This document shows positions 34,551 through 43,399 of a stretch of DNA of 64,000 nt, in pieces. The notes below the pieces were generated by a model that ran no database searches, was not told the DNA's origin, and saw nothing but the letters and a program-made list of their open reading frames with translations. The DNA is from Thermoguttaceae bacterium (GTDB lineage Bacteria; Planctomycetota; Planctomycetia; Pirellulales; Thermoguttaceae), in assembly GCA_017407125.1 (NCBI GenBank), contig JAFQXE010000003.1:1-64000 (forward strand). Reading direction: 5' to 3'. The position numbers and the translations under genes were made by a program. Position 1 is the first letter of the stretch. Every line of letters starts with the position of its first letter.

Positions 34551-34635
34551 GTGAGTTAGGAGTTAGGAGTGAGGAGGGAGGAGTTGGTGTAGCGCTTTGC
34601 GTAACTCCTCACTCCTAATTCCTCACTCCTAATTA
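34551..34635. repeat. Heptamer element, GGAGTGA type, around a TAGCGCTTTGCG core
   Basis: The left arm (TTAGGAGTTAGGAGTGAGG and so on) and the right arm (ACTCCTCACTCCTAATTCC and so on) are inverted around GGTGTAGCGCTTTGCGTA. The right arm begins at the TAA stop of the membrane fusion gene. Confidence 0.9.
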
Positions 34636-36492
34636 CATAGGCGGCGGTCCGCCGGGACCGGGGCCTCCTCCACCTCCAGAGGGCGGCGGGGGCGGAGCGG
34701 CGCCGTCAGGCGGAGGCGGCGGGAATTTGCCGCCATCCGGCGGGGGTGGAAAATCGCCGTCCGGGAATTGATTCTCAGTCTTTTGCTCTCCTTCTTCCGT
34801 CGGCAGCATAACGCCAAACGACGGGTCGTCTTTGGATTTGCGAGGACGTCTCATGCCGTTGGGAGGTCCCATTTTTCCGCCGCCAGGAGGTCCCATTTTC
34901 TGGAAGATCGCCTTCATTTCCGCTTTTTGTTCGTCGGTCATATCATCCGGAGACATGCCAGGTTTCCACCAGCTCGGCATTTTGGGCATGTTTCTAGGCG
35001 GTCTGCGTTCGCCGTCCTGAGCTGCCGGCGTAGTCGGCTTTTCGGGAAGCGTTGTCGCGCGCTGAGAAACGACGGCGTTGGTTTTCGCTCTTTCCAGAGC
35101 GTCTGTCAGCTTGGGTAAATCAACGTTTTTCTTATAGGCGTTGGCGCCGGCGACGACTTTTTCGCCTTCTTCCAAACCGCCTAAAATGACGACTTGAAAA
35201 TCGTTGCACGACCCGATTTTAACCTCGCGCTTGTCCCAGACGCCGTTTTTGTGCGTTATGCAGTAATGCTTGCCGCCGTGTTCAAAAACGCAATGAACCG
35301 GGACGGTCAGAACGTTGTCTTGCGTTTCGATTAAAATCTTGCACTGCGCCGTCAGTCCGGAACGAATTCCAGCAGGCGGATCAAGAATTTTCAAACGGAC
35401 TTTGTACTCTTTGATGTTGCCGGTAAAGAAGTTGGACGGCTCGGCGTAATCGTTGACCTTGACAATTTCCGCCGGAATGGCGGTGTCAGGAATAGAGTCG
35501 ATAAAGATGTTTGCCTGCATTCCGACGCGAACCATCCAGATTTTACCTTCGTTGATTCGACATTCCACCTGCATCTTTTCCGGGTTTGGCAGACGAATAA
35601 TCGCCTGACGTTCTCGCAGAGCCAAACCTTCTTCGATAACGACGTTTGTACCGTGTCGGCTGGACTCGTTGGCATACACGACCTGCCCGTCCTGCGGAGC
35701 GGTAATATTGCATTTCTCGATTTGGTCTTCAATCTCCGCCATTTTGAGCTTGTCCACCTCAAGCGCGCGCTTTTTCGCCGCCAGATTGGCTTCCGCCGAG
35801 GCGATTTCGCTATCGAGCTGAATGACCTGCTTGGCTTTGGAATACTCCTGATAAACCTTGAGCTGCGTTTGAGCGGAGATGAGGTCAAGCCGGGCGCTTT
35901 CCACCGCAAAGACGTCTGATTCCAACTGCAGCGACGTAACGTACCCGCGTTCGTACAGCTTTTGCGAGTACTCTTTATATTCCTTCAGACGGCGCAAGTC
36001 TTCTTCTTCGACCGTAACTTTGCTCTTGTACTGGGTTTCGTTAAGAATATACGTCCCTTCCAGATACTCTTTTTTGGCGATTTGGGCGGTTTTAAGATTG
36101 CTTTCCGCCTGAACTACCGCCGACTCTGCGTTGTTGAGCGCGATTTCCTGAGAATCCCGCTGATCTTCCAGCTTGGAACTGTCCAGAGTGCAAAGCCAGT
36201 CTCCTTTTTTAACCATCGTTCCTTCCGGAATGATTTTTAAAATCGTGATGTTGCTGGTGTACTTGGCTTGAACTTCGCAGATAATTTCTTTATTTTCAGA
36301 ACTGGAAACTTCGCCTTTTTCGGTAATTTCGTTGACGAATCGTTCTCTGGTTGCGGTGTATTCAATGACGTCTTCGCCCCCGGAGGAGGAAAACGCTGAT
36401 CCTATCCACGATACCAGAAAGTACCCGACTGTGCAAAGAACAACCGTGTAAATGCCGTATCGAAGTCCGTTTTTCTTTAAAAGCTCTAACAT
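34633..36492 (-). CDS. HlyD/MacA-type periplasmic adaptor (membrane fusion protein) with Pro-rich tail
   Basis: From ATG 36492 the protein has 619 aa. It has one N-terminal TM segment (about 12-34, YGIYTVVLCTVGYFLVSW), a lipoyl-like part (about 60-110 and 275-300), a long coiled coil (about 110-270, EIALNNAESAVVQAE) and beta-barrel domains (about 300-460). Residues about 490-619 are low complexity, rich in Pro, Gly, Met and Asp (FPPPPDGGKFPPPPPDGA). The adaptor would join an inner-membrane exporter to a TolC channel. A longer frame to 36552 only reads upstream repeat-like DNA. It is followed by its ATPase gene. Confidence 0.9.
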   Translation of the reverse strand: MLELLKKNGLRYGIYTVVLCTVGYFLVSWIGSAFSSSGGEDVIEYTATRERFVNEITEKGEVSSSENKEIICEVQAKYTSNITILKIIPEGTMVKKGDWLCTLDSSKLEDQRDSQEIALNNAESAVVQAESNLKTAQIAKKEYLEGTYILNETQYKSKVTVEEEDLRRLKEYKEYSQKLYERGYVTSLQLESDVFAVESARLDLISAQTQLKVYQEYSKAKQVIQLDSEIASAEANLAAKKRALEVDKLKMAEIEDQIEKCNITAPQDGQVVYANESSRHGTNVVIEEGLALRERQAIIRLPNPEKMQVECRINEGKIWMVRVGMQANIFIDSIPDTAIPAEIVKVNDYAEPSNFFTGNIKEYKVRLKILDPPAGIRSGLTAQCKILIETQDNVLTVPVHCVFEHGGKHYCITHKNGVWDKREVKIGSCNDFQVVILGGLEEGEKVVAGANAYKKNVDLPKLTDALERAKTNAVVSQRATTLPEKPTTPAAQDGERRPPRNMPKMPSWWKPGMSPDDMTDEQKAEMKAIFQKMGPPGGGKMGPPNGMRRPRKSKDDPSFGVMLPTEEGEQKTENQFPDGDFPPPPDGGKFPPPPPDGAAPPPPPSGGGGGPGPGGPPPM

Positions 36493-36921
36493 GGCGACAT
36501 ATTGGGAGTTAGGAATGGTAGGGGAAAACGGTTCATGATGAAACGCTAACATCTGGATACTTCAATTATATAAACGTAAATCCAAATGCGCGTATTGCAT
36601 CTTTCCATTATATATTATACCAGATATTTTTATTTTTCGCTATCGTATCGACGTAAAAAATACGTTTTTTTAAATCAGAACAGGAAAAAGATTACGAATA
36701 ATCTTTGACTCGAAAGACGCCAGTCAATCTTTTTATAAAAAATAACTAAAAATTTTTATTTCGATAGTCTTGTTGTATCGGTTGTATCGATTGTATCGAT
36801 TGTATGAACGGAATAATTGGATTTTTTGGAAATTTCATTTTTTCTATAAAAATTCCTCTTTCCAGAAATGGATAAATAGTCTATACTGCTGTTAAAGTTT
36901 GAATAAACGATACAATCGGAA
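36493..36921. other. 429-bp divergent intergenic region with a nonamer tandem repeat
   Basis: TTGTATCGG, TTGTATCGA, TTGTATCGA and TTGTATGAA run in 9-bp register at about 36772-36807. CGATACAATCGG near 36907 is an inverted echo. The rest is A+T-rich (36590-36770) without gene or hairpin. TATACT at 36887-36892 may be a -10 for the next gene. Confidence 0.65.
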
Positions 36922-38055
36922 ATGAAGTTAAAATATTTTTCAATATTCCTGACGATTTTTGCGGCGATTTCTTTCTATGCGACGAACGAAACGTCAGCGG
37001 CGGTTTATAGAACAAGGAATTTTGTTGTTCATACGGAAGACCCGGAACTGGCTCGGGAGTTTGCCGAGACGGCTGAATATCAACGCAAAAAGCAGGCAAT
37101 CGACTGGCTCGGCGCGCCGCTTCGCGATTGGGCGAAGCCGTGTCAGGTCAAGGTTAAAGTTGGCGAGAATCTGGCTCCCGGCGGCGCAACAACGTTTGTC
37201 TTTTCCAACGGCGAAGTCTATGATTGGGATATGAATATTCAGGGATCGGTAGAACGAATTATCGATTCTGTCATTCCTCATGAAGTTACTCATACGATTT
37301 TTGCCTGTCGATTCCGTCAACCGGTTCCACGTTGGGTGGACGAAGGGGCGGCAACCAGCGTCGAGCATATTTCAGAACGAACAAAGTATCGCAATATGCT
37401 AATTGGGTTCCTTCAGACCAATCGTGGAATTGCGTTCCGGGCGATGGCTAACGCCAAAGACTACCCGCAAGACGCCATGCCGTTTTACGCTCAAAGCTAT
37501 ACGGCGGCAGAATATCTTATCGCCCGCGGCGGACGTAAACGGTATATCGCCTTCGTTGAAATGGGCATTCAAACCAACGACTGGAACAGGGCGCTTAAGC
37601 AGTATTATGGATACGATACATTGCAGCAGTTCCAGAAAGTCTGGCTGGCGTGGGTCGCTACGGGATTTCCTGCTATTAATAACGATTTGATCCGAGAAGA
37701 TATTCGTGTGGCAAGCGTCGGTTATCAATCGACGGCAGAACCGGATGAACAATACGCTAAAGTTGCGCGTCCAGAACCGAATTTACTGCTTCGTACGCCG
37801 GTTTCGACCGCTCATCCCAATTTTGTTGTTTCGGCTTCCTACAATGAGCCTGTTAATCAAATGGCAGCCGGGGCGTCGCCTGAACCTATGATGCCTCAAC
37901 CCGCTGGCGTCTGGAATGAAATTGCTCCGGCGTCGTACAACGAAATTGCTCCTGCTGACGAGGCTGACGAGATTCAATCGTCAAAAACTGAACTGAATTG
38001 GCTTCCTGGAGATACAGTTCCTCTCCGTTCTGATTTGCATAACATTCATCGCTGA
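36922..38055 (+). CDS. Secreted HExxH metallopeptidase-like protein
   Basis: The 377-aa protein has a signal peptide (1-25, LTIFAAISFYATNETSA). A peptidase-MA-like core holds HEVTH (about residues 119-123) followed by WVDEGAATSVEH, in which the Glu would be the third zinc ligand (gluzincin pattern). A helical part follows (QSYTAAEYLIARGG, LKQYYGYDTLQQFQKVWLAW). The last ~100 residues are low complexity with NEIAPASYNEIAPA repeats. It is probably a periplasmic or surface zinc protease; the substrate is unknown. Only a weak GGAA precedes ATG. Confidence 0.82.
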   Translation: MKLKYFSIFLTIFAAISFYATNETSAAVYRTRNFVVHTEDPELAREFAETAEYQRKKQAIDWLGAPLRDWAKPCQVKVKVGENLAPGGATTFVFSNGEVYDWDMNIQGSVERIIDSVIPHEVTHTIFACRFRQPVPRWVDEGAATSVEHISERTKYRNMLIGFLQTNRGIAFRAMANAKDYPQDAMPFYAQSYTAAEYLIARGGRKRYIAFVEMGIQTNDWNRALKQYYGYDTLQQFQKVWLAWVATGFPAINNDLIREDIRVASVGYQSTAEPDEQYAKVARPEPNLLLRTPVSTAHPNFVVSASYNEPVNQMAAGASPEPMMPQPAGVWNEIAPASYNEIAPADEADEIQSSKTELNWLPGDTVPLRSDLHNIHR

Positions 38056-38163
38056 GTGAAAATAGGAAAATATCGCTGGGGGGAGTAACCGCTTTTAAAA
38101 AGCGTTTGCTTCCCGAGTTCTAACTATTTTTGGCGCCCTACTGGCATTTCTCGAAAAAAAGTA

Positions 38164-38169
38164 TATAAT
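38164..38169 (+). promoter_or_regulatory. TATAAT box upstream of der
   Basis: TATAAT at 38164-38169 has CTGGCA at 38141-38146, 17 bp upstream. The leader to der would be about 145 nt. The -35 is weak. Confidence 0.4.
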
Positions 38170-38320
38170 ATAGACGAGTTGCAAGGTGTAAGAGTCGCGG
38201 TTGCCTCGAAGTTGAATAGAGGAAACTGCGTTTCGTCTTTGGCGAGCGTCTTCTGTTTTGAGCCGCTTGCGTCATTTCCAACTTTCCATTTATATATTGA
38301 TTTACTCACAGGAGTAAGCT

Positions 38321-39952
38321 ATGGGAGCGCCGAAAATTGCCATCGTTGGTCGACCGAACGTCGGAAAATCCAGTCTGTTCAATTGGCTGGCAGGCAGACG
38401 TATTGCCATTGTTGACCCCACTGCGGGCGTAACCCGCGATCGAGTTAGTCATTTAACGCCTATTAAAGACCGCTATATCGAACTGATTGACACCGGCGGC
38501 ATGGGCGTCAAAGACGAAGACAATCTTACAGACGACATCGAGAAGCAAATCTCCATTGCTCTTGAATCTGCCAATATTGTATTGTTTGTCGTTGATGTCA
38601 AAGACGGCATTACGCCGCTGGACGAACTGGTTTCACGCAAACTTCGACCTTTAGACGTCCCGGTTTTAACGGTTGTCAATAAGATTGACCACTCCAATCT
38701 TCTTGCCGGAGCAGACGAATTTTATAAATTTGGACGAAAGATTATTCCTGTCAGCGTTTTACATAACCATGGCAAAGATCGTTTATTGGACGCCATTTAC
38801 GAAAAATTGCCGCCCAGCGATCTGAAAGAAGTTCCGATACAGGAAGATTCGATGAAAATCGCCATTGTTGGGCGTCGAAACGTTGGGAAAAGCACGTTTA
38901 TCAATACGCTGGCGCAAGAACCTCGCATGATTGTTTCTTCCGTGCCGGGTACAACCAGAGACAGCGTCGACGTAACGTTTGAACTGGACGGGAAAACTTT
39001 TATTGCAATTGACACTCCCGGTTTTCGCCGCAAAAAGAGCGTAACCACCAACATCGATTTTTACGGCACTCATCGGGCGGAACGCTCCATTCGCCGGGCG
39101 GACGTCGTGCTTCTGTTTTTTGACTGCATGCAAAGAATCAGCAAAGTTGAAAAGCAGCTCACAGATTACATCATTCGAGAATGCAAACCCTGTATTTTCG
39201 TTGTCAATAAATGGGATTTGGTTCCTCAAGGCGTTCCCTTTGAACGTTGGGTTCGATATCTTCGCAACACGTTCAGAACCATGCCTTACGTGCCGATCGC
39301 GTTTATTACCGGTCAGACGGGTAAAAACATCAAACCGCTCCTTCAGCACGCCAAAATGCTTTTTAAGCAGAGTCAGCAGCGCATTTCCACCTCGACTCTT
39401 AACAAGCTGGTTCGAGCGGCGATTGAACACAACCCGCCGCCAGTGCGTCAAAACAGACGCCCGAAAATTTACTATGCCACTCAGGTTGCCATTCAGCCGC
39501 CAACGATTGCTCTGTTTTGCAACAATCCAGCCCTGATTGAAGAACCGTATCGACGATATTTGCTTAGCATTCTTCGCGATTATCTGCCTTTTGGCGAAAC
39601 GCCAATTAAAGTGCATTTTCGCAAGCGTGAAGACTTTGACCGCACTAATGAAATTGATAAGGTTATTGCTCCAACCGAGCAGTCGGCCGATAGTACAAAA
39701 TCATTCCATCAAAGAATGCTGGAAGCGTTTCCGTTGGAACAGCCGGAAGACGAGGAATTCGCTTTTCTCTATTCAGACGAAGCGGAAACGGAGTCAACTC
39801 AACGCAATCTTGACACGGTTGTTTTTGGCGGATTAAAAGCCGATCCGGACAACTGCGCTGATTATGTTGAAGAAGACGCCATTTCGGATGACGGTACATC
39901 TGTTGACGAAATAACAGACGATGAGCAATCAGGCGATTTTGACAAGATGTAA
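38321..39952 (+). CDS. der: Ribosome biogenesis GTPase Der (EngA) with acidic C-terminal extension
   Basis: Der is a double-GTPase needed for 50S assembly. G domain 1 has GRPNVGKSS (10-18), DTGG and NKID. G domain 2 has GRRNVGKST (about 186-194), DTPGF and NKWD. The KH-like domain ends at about 440 (PFGETPIKVHFRKRE). Another ~100 residues follow that most Der proteins lack: they are acidic and without a known domain (FPLEQPEDEEFAFLYSDEAE, TDDEQSGDFDKM). CAGGAG lies 7 bp before ATG. Total 543 aa against the usual 440-490. Confidence 0.95.
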   Translation: MGAPKIAIVGRPNVGKSSLFNWLAGRRIAIVDPTAGVTRDRVSHLTPIKDRYIELIDTGGMGVKDEDNLTDDIEKQISIALESANIVLFVVDVKDGITPLDELVSRKLRPLDVPVLTVVNKIDHSNLLAGADEFYKFGRKIIPVSVLHNHGKDRLLDAIYEKLPPSDLKEVPIQEDSMKIAIVGRRNVGKSTFINTLAQEPRMIVSSVPGTTRDSVDVTFELDGKTFIAIDTPGFRRKKSVTTNIDFYGTHRAERSIRRADVVLLFFDCMQRISKVEKQLTDYIIRECKPCIFVVNKWDLVPQGVPFERWVRYLRNTFRTMPYVPIAFITGQTGKNIKPLLQHAKMLFKQSQQRISTSTLNKLVRAAIEHNPPPVRQNRRPKIYYATQVAIQPPTIALFCNNPALIEEPYRRYLLSILRDYLPFGETPIKVHFRKREDFDRTNEIDKVIAPTEQSADSTKSFHQRMLEAFPLEQPEDEEFAFLYSDEAETESTQRNLDTVVFGGLKADPDNCADYVEEDAISDDGTSVDEITDDEQSGDFDKM

Positions 39953-40014
39953 CGTTAAATTGCATCTTTTTTATGTTATTTTTAAAATATTTTCAACAAA
40001 TTTTTTATAACAGC

Positions 40015-40043
40015 TTGAAAATTTATAAATCGGCTGTTATAAT
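40015..40043 (+). promoter_or_regulatory. Promoter for csrA and the downstream membrane protein
   Basis: TTGAAA (40015-40020) and TATAAT (40038-40043) are 17 bp apart, about 62 bp before the csrA start. Confidence 0.7.
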
Positions 40044-40111
40044 TAAATAAAAATTTCGTATATATTAATTTTAGAGATTAACGTTTCAGGTTTTACAGGT
40101 AACTTAACGCC

Positions 40112-40330
40112 ATGTTAGTATTATCCCGAAAAGTCGGCGAACGCATATTGATAGGGGATAATATTGCCATAACCGTAGTTCGCGTTGCACAAGGATCGGT
40201 TCGTATTGGCATTGAGGCGCCTGAAAATTTAAATATTGTTCGGGAAAAAGTTGCCGCTCCTGACCCGGAAGAAGGCGAGGAGAAAGCAGATTCCCCAAAA
40301 TCGTTGTCTAAAACGTCCAAAAAGAAATAG
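40112..40330 (+). CDS. csrA: Carbon storage regulator CsrA
   Basis: CsrA binds GGA motifs in mRNA leaders and blocks or stabilises translation. The 72-aa protein has the full core (MLVLSRKVGERILIGDNI, VRIGIEAPENLNIVREKV), including Arg44-type region RIGIEAP. The C-terminal tail (PDPEEGEEKADSPKSLSKTSKKK in parts) is charged and variable, as often in the family. fliW and flagellar genes are not near. The membrane-protein gene starts 4 bp after the stop, so the two are almost certainly one operon. Confidence 0.95.
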   Translation: MLVLSRKVGERILIGDNIAITVVRVAQGSVRIGIEAPENLNIVREKVAAPDPEEGEEKADSPKSLSKTSKKK

Positions 40331-40334
40331 AAAC

Positions 40335-41624
40335 ATGCCGTGTAATTTTTGTAATTCTGCCAAGTCGCCTAATCCTGACGGTACATGTCCGGATTGCGGT
40401 CGCGTTGTTTCGCAGTCTGATACTGCTCAACCATCCAATACGTTGCCTGATGTTAACGAAAATCAGCAATACCCGGTTCAGCATTGGCGTTGTACATGGA
40501 TGATTTTATTGTCTAAAATGTTGTTTGCTGCGTTGATGGCTGCAGCTCTTGTTGGAGGCGTTTGGGCGCTGTATCACTATGCAGACAATGAAAATCTGAA
40601 CAAGTGTAAGCAGTTTGTCTGGATTGGAGCCATTGCGATTCCTTCGATTTATTTCCTCTTTGGCTTTTTCTCGTTTCTCTTCAATCGGTTTATCAAAAGA
40701 TATGAACTGCGTCCAAAAGAAATTCGGTTGATTAAAGGTTTTTTAAACATGTCAACCAATTCAACTATTTTGGAAGCGTTGTGGGGAATGAGTCTTCGTC
40801 AATACTTTTTCCAAAGGTTTTTCGGTACAGGACGCATTACTCTTCATTCGGATGATGCCACTTCGCCAACGCTTTATATTAACGATATTGGCAATATTCG
40901 AAAACGGTTTGATTCTTTGCGAGAATACCAGGAATACGCGTTGGATTGTTCCAATGTCAAGGTTGAAAGAAATCCTAATGCTGATACGTCGTTAAAGTAT
41001 TGGCGATACAGCGGTTACGATTTGATTGATGAAACCTTCTGGGGGCTTCTGATAACAGCAGTTTCCATTTTTGTTTGGCTTATGCCATTTGGAATTGATC
41101 AGTATCGTTTATATGTACTGATAGGGGTTCCTGTTGTATACTGGCTCTGCGGGTTGATCTGGACGCTTTTCCGAGGCGTCTTTTTCACGAAGTTTACAGT
41201 TGCTCTGGGCATTGTCATAACGGCAGTTTACATCGCATTGGCATGTCCATGGGAAAATGCCAATTTACGATTCTTCCTTTTGATGAGCGTCCCTGTTTTT
41301 TATTGGTGCTGGCTGATTTTTACATTTATCGATAAAATCTTTTTCACGTTGTATACTCTTGACACTGCTACGCTTACAAAAGAATCTGGCATATTTAACA
41401 AGAAAATTGACGTGTATGTTCTTTGTCATATTAGAGACTGCAAAATGTCTCAAAACCTTTGGCAGCGAATAATCGGGGACATTGGCAACATTACATTGTA
41501 CTTAAAGTGGGATGACAGGGAAGATAAAGGCAAAGAAGTTCTTCACGGTCTGCAACATCATAAGGAAATCTTTGATACATTCAAAGAACGCTGGCTGTTT
41601 GAACGTCATCGACGTCAGGCATAA
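40335..41624 (+). CDS. Membrane protein with zinc ribbon and bacterial PH-like domains
   Basis: From ATG 40335 the protein has 429 aa. An N-terminal zinc ribbon (CNFC...CPDC, residues 3-21) leads to two TM helices (about 55-80 and 90-115). A PH-like segment follows (ELRPKEIRLIKGFLNM to about 215), then four more TM helices (about 235-345) and a second PH-like segment (YTLDTATLTKESGIFNKKIDV, CHIRDCKMSQNLWQRIIGDIGN). The layout resembles the YdbT/bPH_2 (DUF304) family, whose function is poorly known. It is cotranscribed with csrA (4 bp apart). Confidence 0.82.
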   Translation: MPCNFCNSAKSPNPDGTCPDCGRVVSQSDTAQPSNTLPDVNENQQYPVQHWRCTWMILLSKMLFAALMAAALVGGVWALYHYADNENLNKCKQFVWIGAIAIPSIYFLFGFFSFLFNRFIKRYELRPKEIRLIKGFLNMSTNSTILEALWGMSLRQYFFQRFFGTGRITLHSDDATSPTLYINDIGNIRKRFDSLREYQEYALDCSNVKVERNPNADTSLKYWRYSGYDLIDETFWGLLITAVSIFVWLMPFGIDQYRLYVLIGVPVVYWLCGLIWTLFRGVFFTKFTVALGIVITAVYIALACPWENANLRFFLLMSVPVFYWCWLIFTFIDKIFFTLYTLDTATLTKESGIFNKKIDVYVLCHIRDCKMSQNLWQRIIGDIGNITLYLKWDDREDKGKEVLHGLQHHKEIFDTFKERWLFERHRRQA

Positions 41625-41684
41625 CCGGATTTGACAGAGTTTTAGGCGTTGTTCACCTGAACTTTCATTCTGATTAACCATCAT

Positions 41685-41723
41685 AAAAAAACGCGTTGAC
41701 AGGCGGCTGTCAGCGCGTTTTTT
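41685..41723. terminator. Bidirectional terminator between the csrA operon and scpB
   Basis: AAAAAAACGCGTTGACAG (41685-41702) pairs with CTGTCAGCGCGTTTTTT (41707-41723) with one mismatch. T-tracts lie on both strands. It sits between two convergent genes. Confidence 0.92.
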
Positions 41724-41828
41724 GAATTTCAGATTATATTTTCCCAAAAGCCCCCATCACTATTGACGTAGAAACGCGGAGACCTGGTATTTGAATTGAG
41801 AAAACGAGATTATTCATTTTGAGAGGAC

Positions 41829-43292
41829 TCAATTGTCGTCGTCATCATCGTCGTCGTAATCTTCGTCGTCCCAGTCGTCGTCATCGTCTTCATCATCATC
41901 TTCGTCCTCGTCCCAATCGTCGTCGTCCCAATCGTCGTCGTCCTCGTCTTCGTCGTCGTCCTCGTCTTCTACTTCTTCCCAATCGTCGTAATCTTCATCA
42001 TCGTCTTCGTCTTCGTCTTCTTCGTCGTCATCGTCGTAGTCTTCGTCGTCGTCATCATCCCAGTCTTCGTCTTCGTCTTCATCGTCCCAGTCGTCATCGT
42101 CGTCGTCATCGTCTTCCCAATCTTCATTTTCTTCGTCGTCGTTGTAATCAGATACAGCTGCGACAGAAACGTTGTCTCCCAACTGGAACGATTCGAACAG
42201 GTTGTTGTCTCCCATTTCGATTGTGGATGGATCAGTAATAGTGTGAAGCATGGAAATCTCCTTTGTGTTAGACGATTCTGAAGTGGAATCGTCAGAATCA
42301 ACCGTAACGTCAGCCGCCCCGACCGCCGGAGTTTCTGTACTGACGTTGAATGAATTGTCTTGCGATGAGTTGCTTTTTGAAGCGTCATCAGGTTGGCTCT
42401 TCCCGGATTTTATCGCCCCGTATAAGTATTCGTCTTTAACGGAAATATCCGGATTAACCAAATTTTCTGTATTTTTTTCGATTCTTAAGTCGTTAAGGCT
42501 GTTTAAGCCAAAGTCCGATAGGAACAGTTTTGTTGTTCCATATAAAAATGGACGTCCCAGGTCGTCTGACCGACCAACAATGCGGATGTAGCCGCGATCC
42601 ATCAAATTACGCAGCGTTTCACCGCATTGAACTCCGCGCACCGATTCGATTTCAACACGCAAAACCGGCTGTTTGTCTGCGACGATCATAAGCGTCTCTA
42701 ACGCTGACGGCGTCAGTTTGAGCTGCGTTTCACGACCGCGGTGAAGTCGTCTTAGCCATGGGCTGAATTGTGGGCGCGTCATGAGCGAATACCCTCCCGC
42801 AACGGGAAGAATTCGAAACGCGTATCGCCGCGCCCGATACTGTTTATTGAGTTGTTCAATAAGAACTTTAACTCTTGCTCCGCTTTCTATGTGGGCGTAC
42901 TGAGCCAATCGGCGAACTCCCCAGGGTTCTTTAGCCAGAAACAGGACTGCTTCCAGCCGAGCTTGCTCTGTAGCCAGGTTTTTCAAATCGGCAATTGTTT
43001 CTTTTGGGACAGGCGCGCCGGTTGATTCCACTCGAAGGGTGAACGGTTCCGACGCGAATTTTTGGGGAGACGCTATTGGAATAACGTCTGATGAAGTCGT
43101 GTCTGACTCTTCTTCGTATTTGATTTTTAAATCTGTACGATTTTCCGATTCTGAAAATTTGACTCGTTTAGATGTATTATACAATCCATGTAAACGAATT
43201 AACGGACTCGGCGGTTGAACGTTTGAAGCTGAACGCCAATTATTTTGTGATTGGCTCATCATGCTGCCGGCAGGTAAATTCCTTTTTTTCAC
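41829..43292 (-). CDS. scpB: SMC-Scp complex subunit ScpB with extreme acidic tail
   Basis: ScpB links SMC and ScpA in chromosome condensation and has two winged helices. These lie at about 110-265 here (EQARLEAVLFLAKEPWG, LTPSALETLMIVADKQP, LRNLMDRGYIRIVGR, PFLYGTTKLFLSDFGL). A ~110-residue N-terminal extension is low complexity. The last ~110 residues (about 375-487) are nearly all Asp and Glu with spaced Trp and Tyr, for example DDDDWDDEDEDEDWDDDDDE. The start is GTG 43292 with GAGG 7 bp upstream. scpA and smc are not nearby. Total 487 aa against a usual 180-280. Confidence 0.88.
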   Translation of the reverse strand: MKKRNLPAGSMMSQSQNNWRSASNVQPPSPLIRLHGLYNTSKRVKFSESENRTDLKIKYEEESDTTSSDVIPIASPQKFASEPFTLRVESTGAPVPKETIADLKNLATEQARLEAVLFLAKEPWGVRRLAQYAHIESGARVKVLIEQLNKQYRARRYAFRILPVAGGYSLMTRPQFSPWLRRLHRGRETQLKLTPSALETLMIVADKQPVLRVEIESVRGVQCGETLRNLMDRGYIRIVGRSDDLGRPFLYGTTKLFLSDFGLNSLNDLRIEKNTENLVNPDISVKDEYLYGAIKSGKSQPDDASKSNSSQDNSFNVSTETPAVGAADVTVDSDDSTSESSNTKEISMLHTITDPSTIEMGDNNLFESFQLGDNVSVAAVSDYNDDEENEDWEDDDDDDDDWDDEDEDEDWDDDDDEDYDDDDEEDEDEDDDEDYDDWEEVEDEDDDEDEDDDDWDDDDWDEDEDDDEDDDDDWDDEDYDDDDDDDN

Positions 43293-43399
43293 GTAAACGC
43301 CTCATGCGTTTCAAACCTATTGCTTTTGCCGCTTATCAAACGCCTTTTGACAAGCGTTATCCAATATATCGTATTATTTATATTGGTACAATAGCGATT

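Noticed and set aside
41819..42238. Arg/His-rich open frame on the plus strand
   Set aside because: It is the antisense reading of the acidic tail of ScpB; a trinucleotide-like array is open in several frames.
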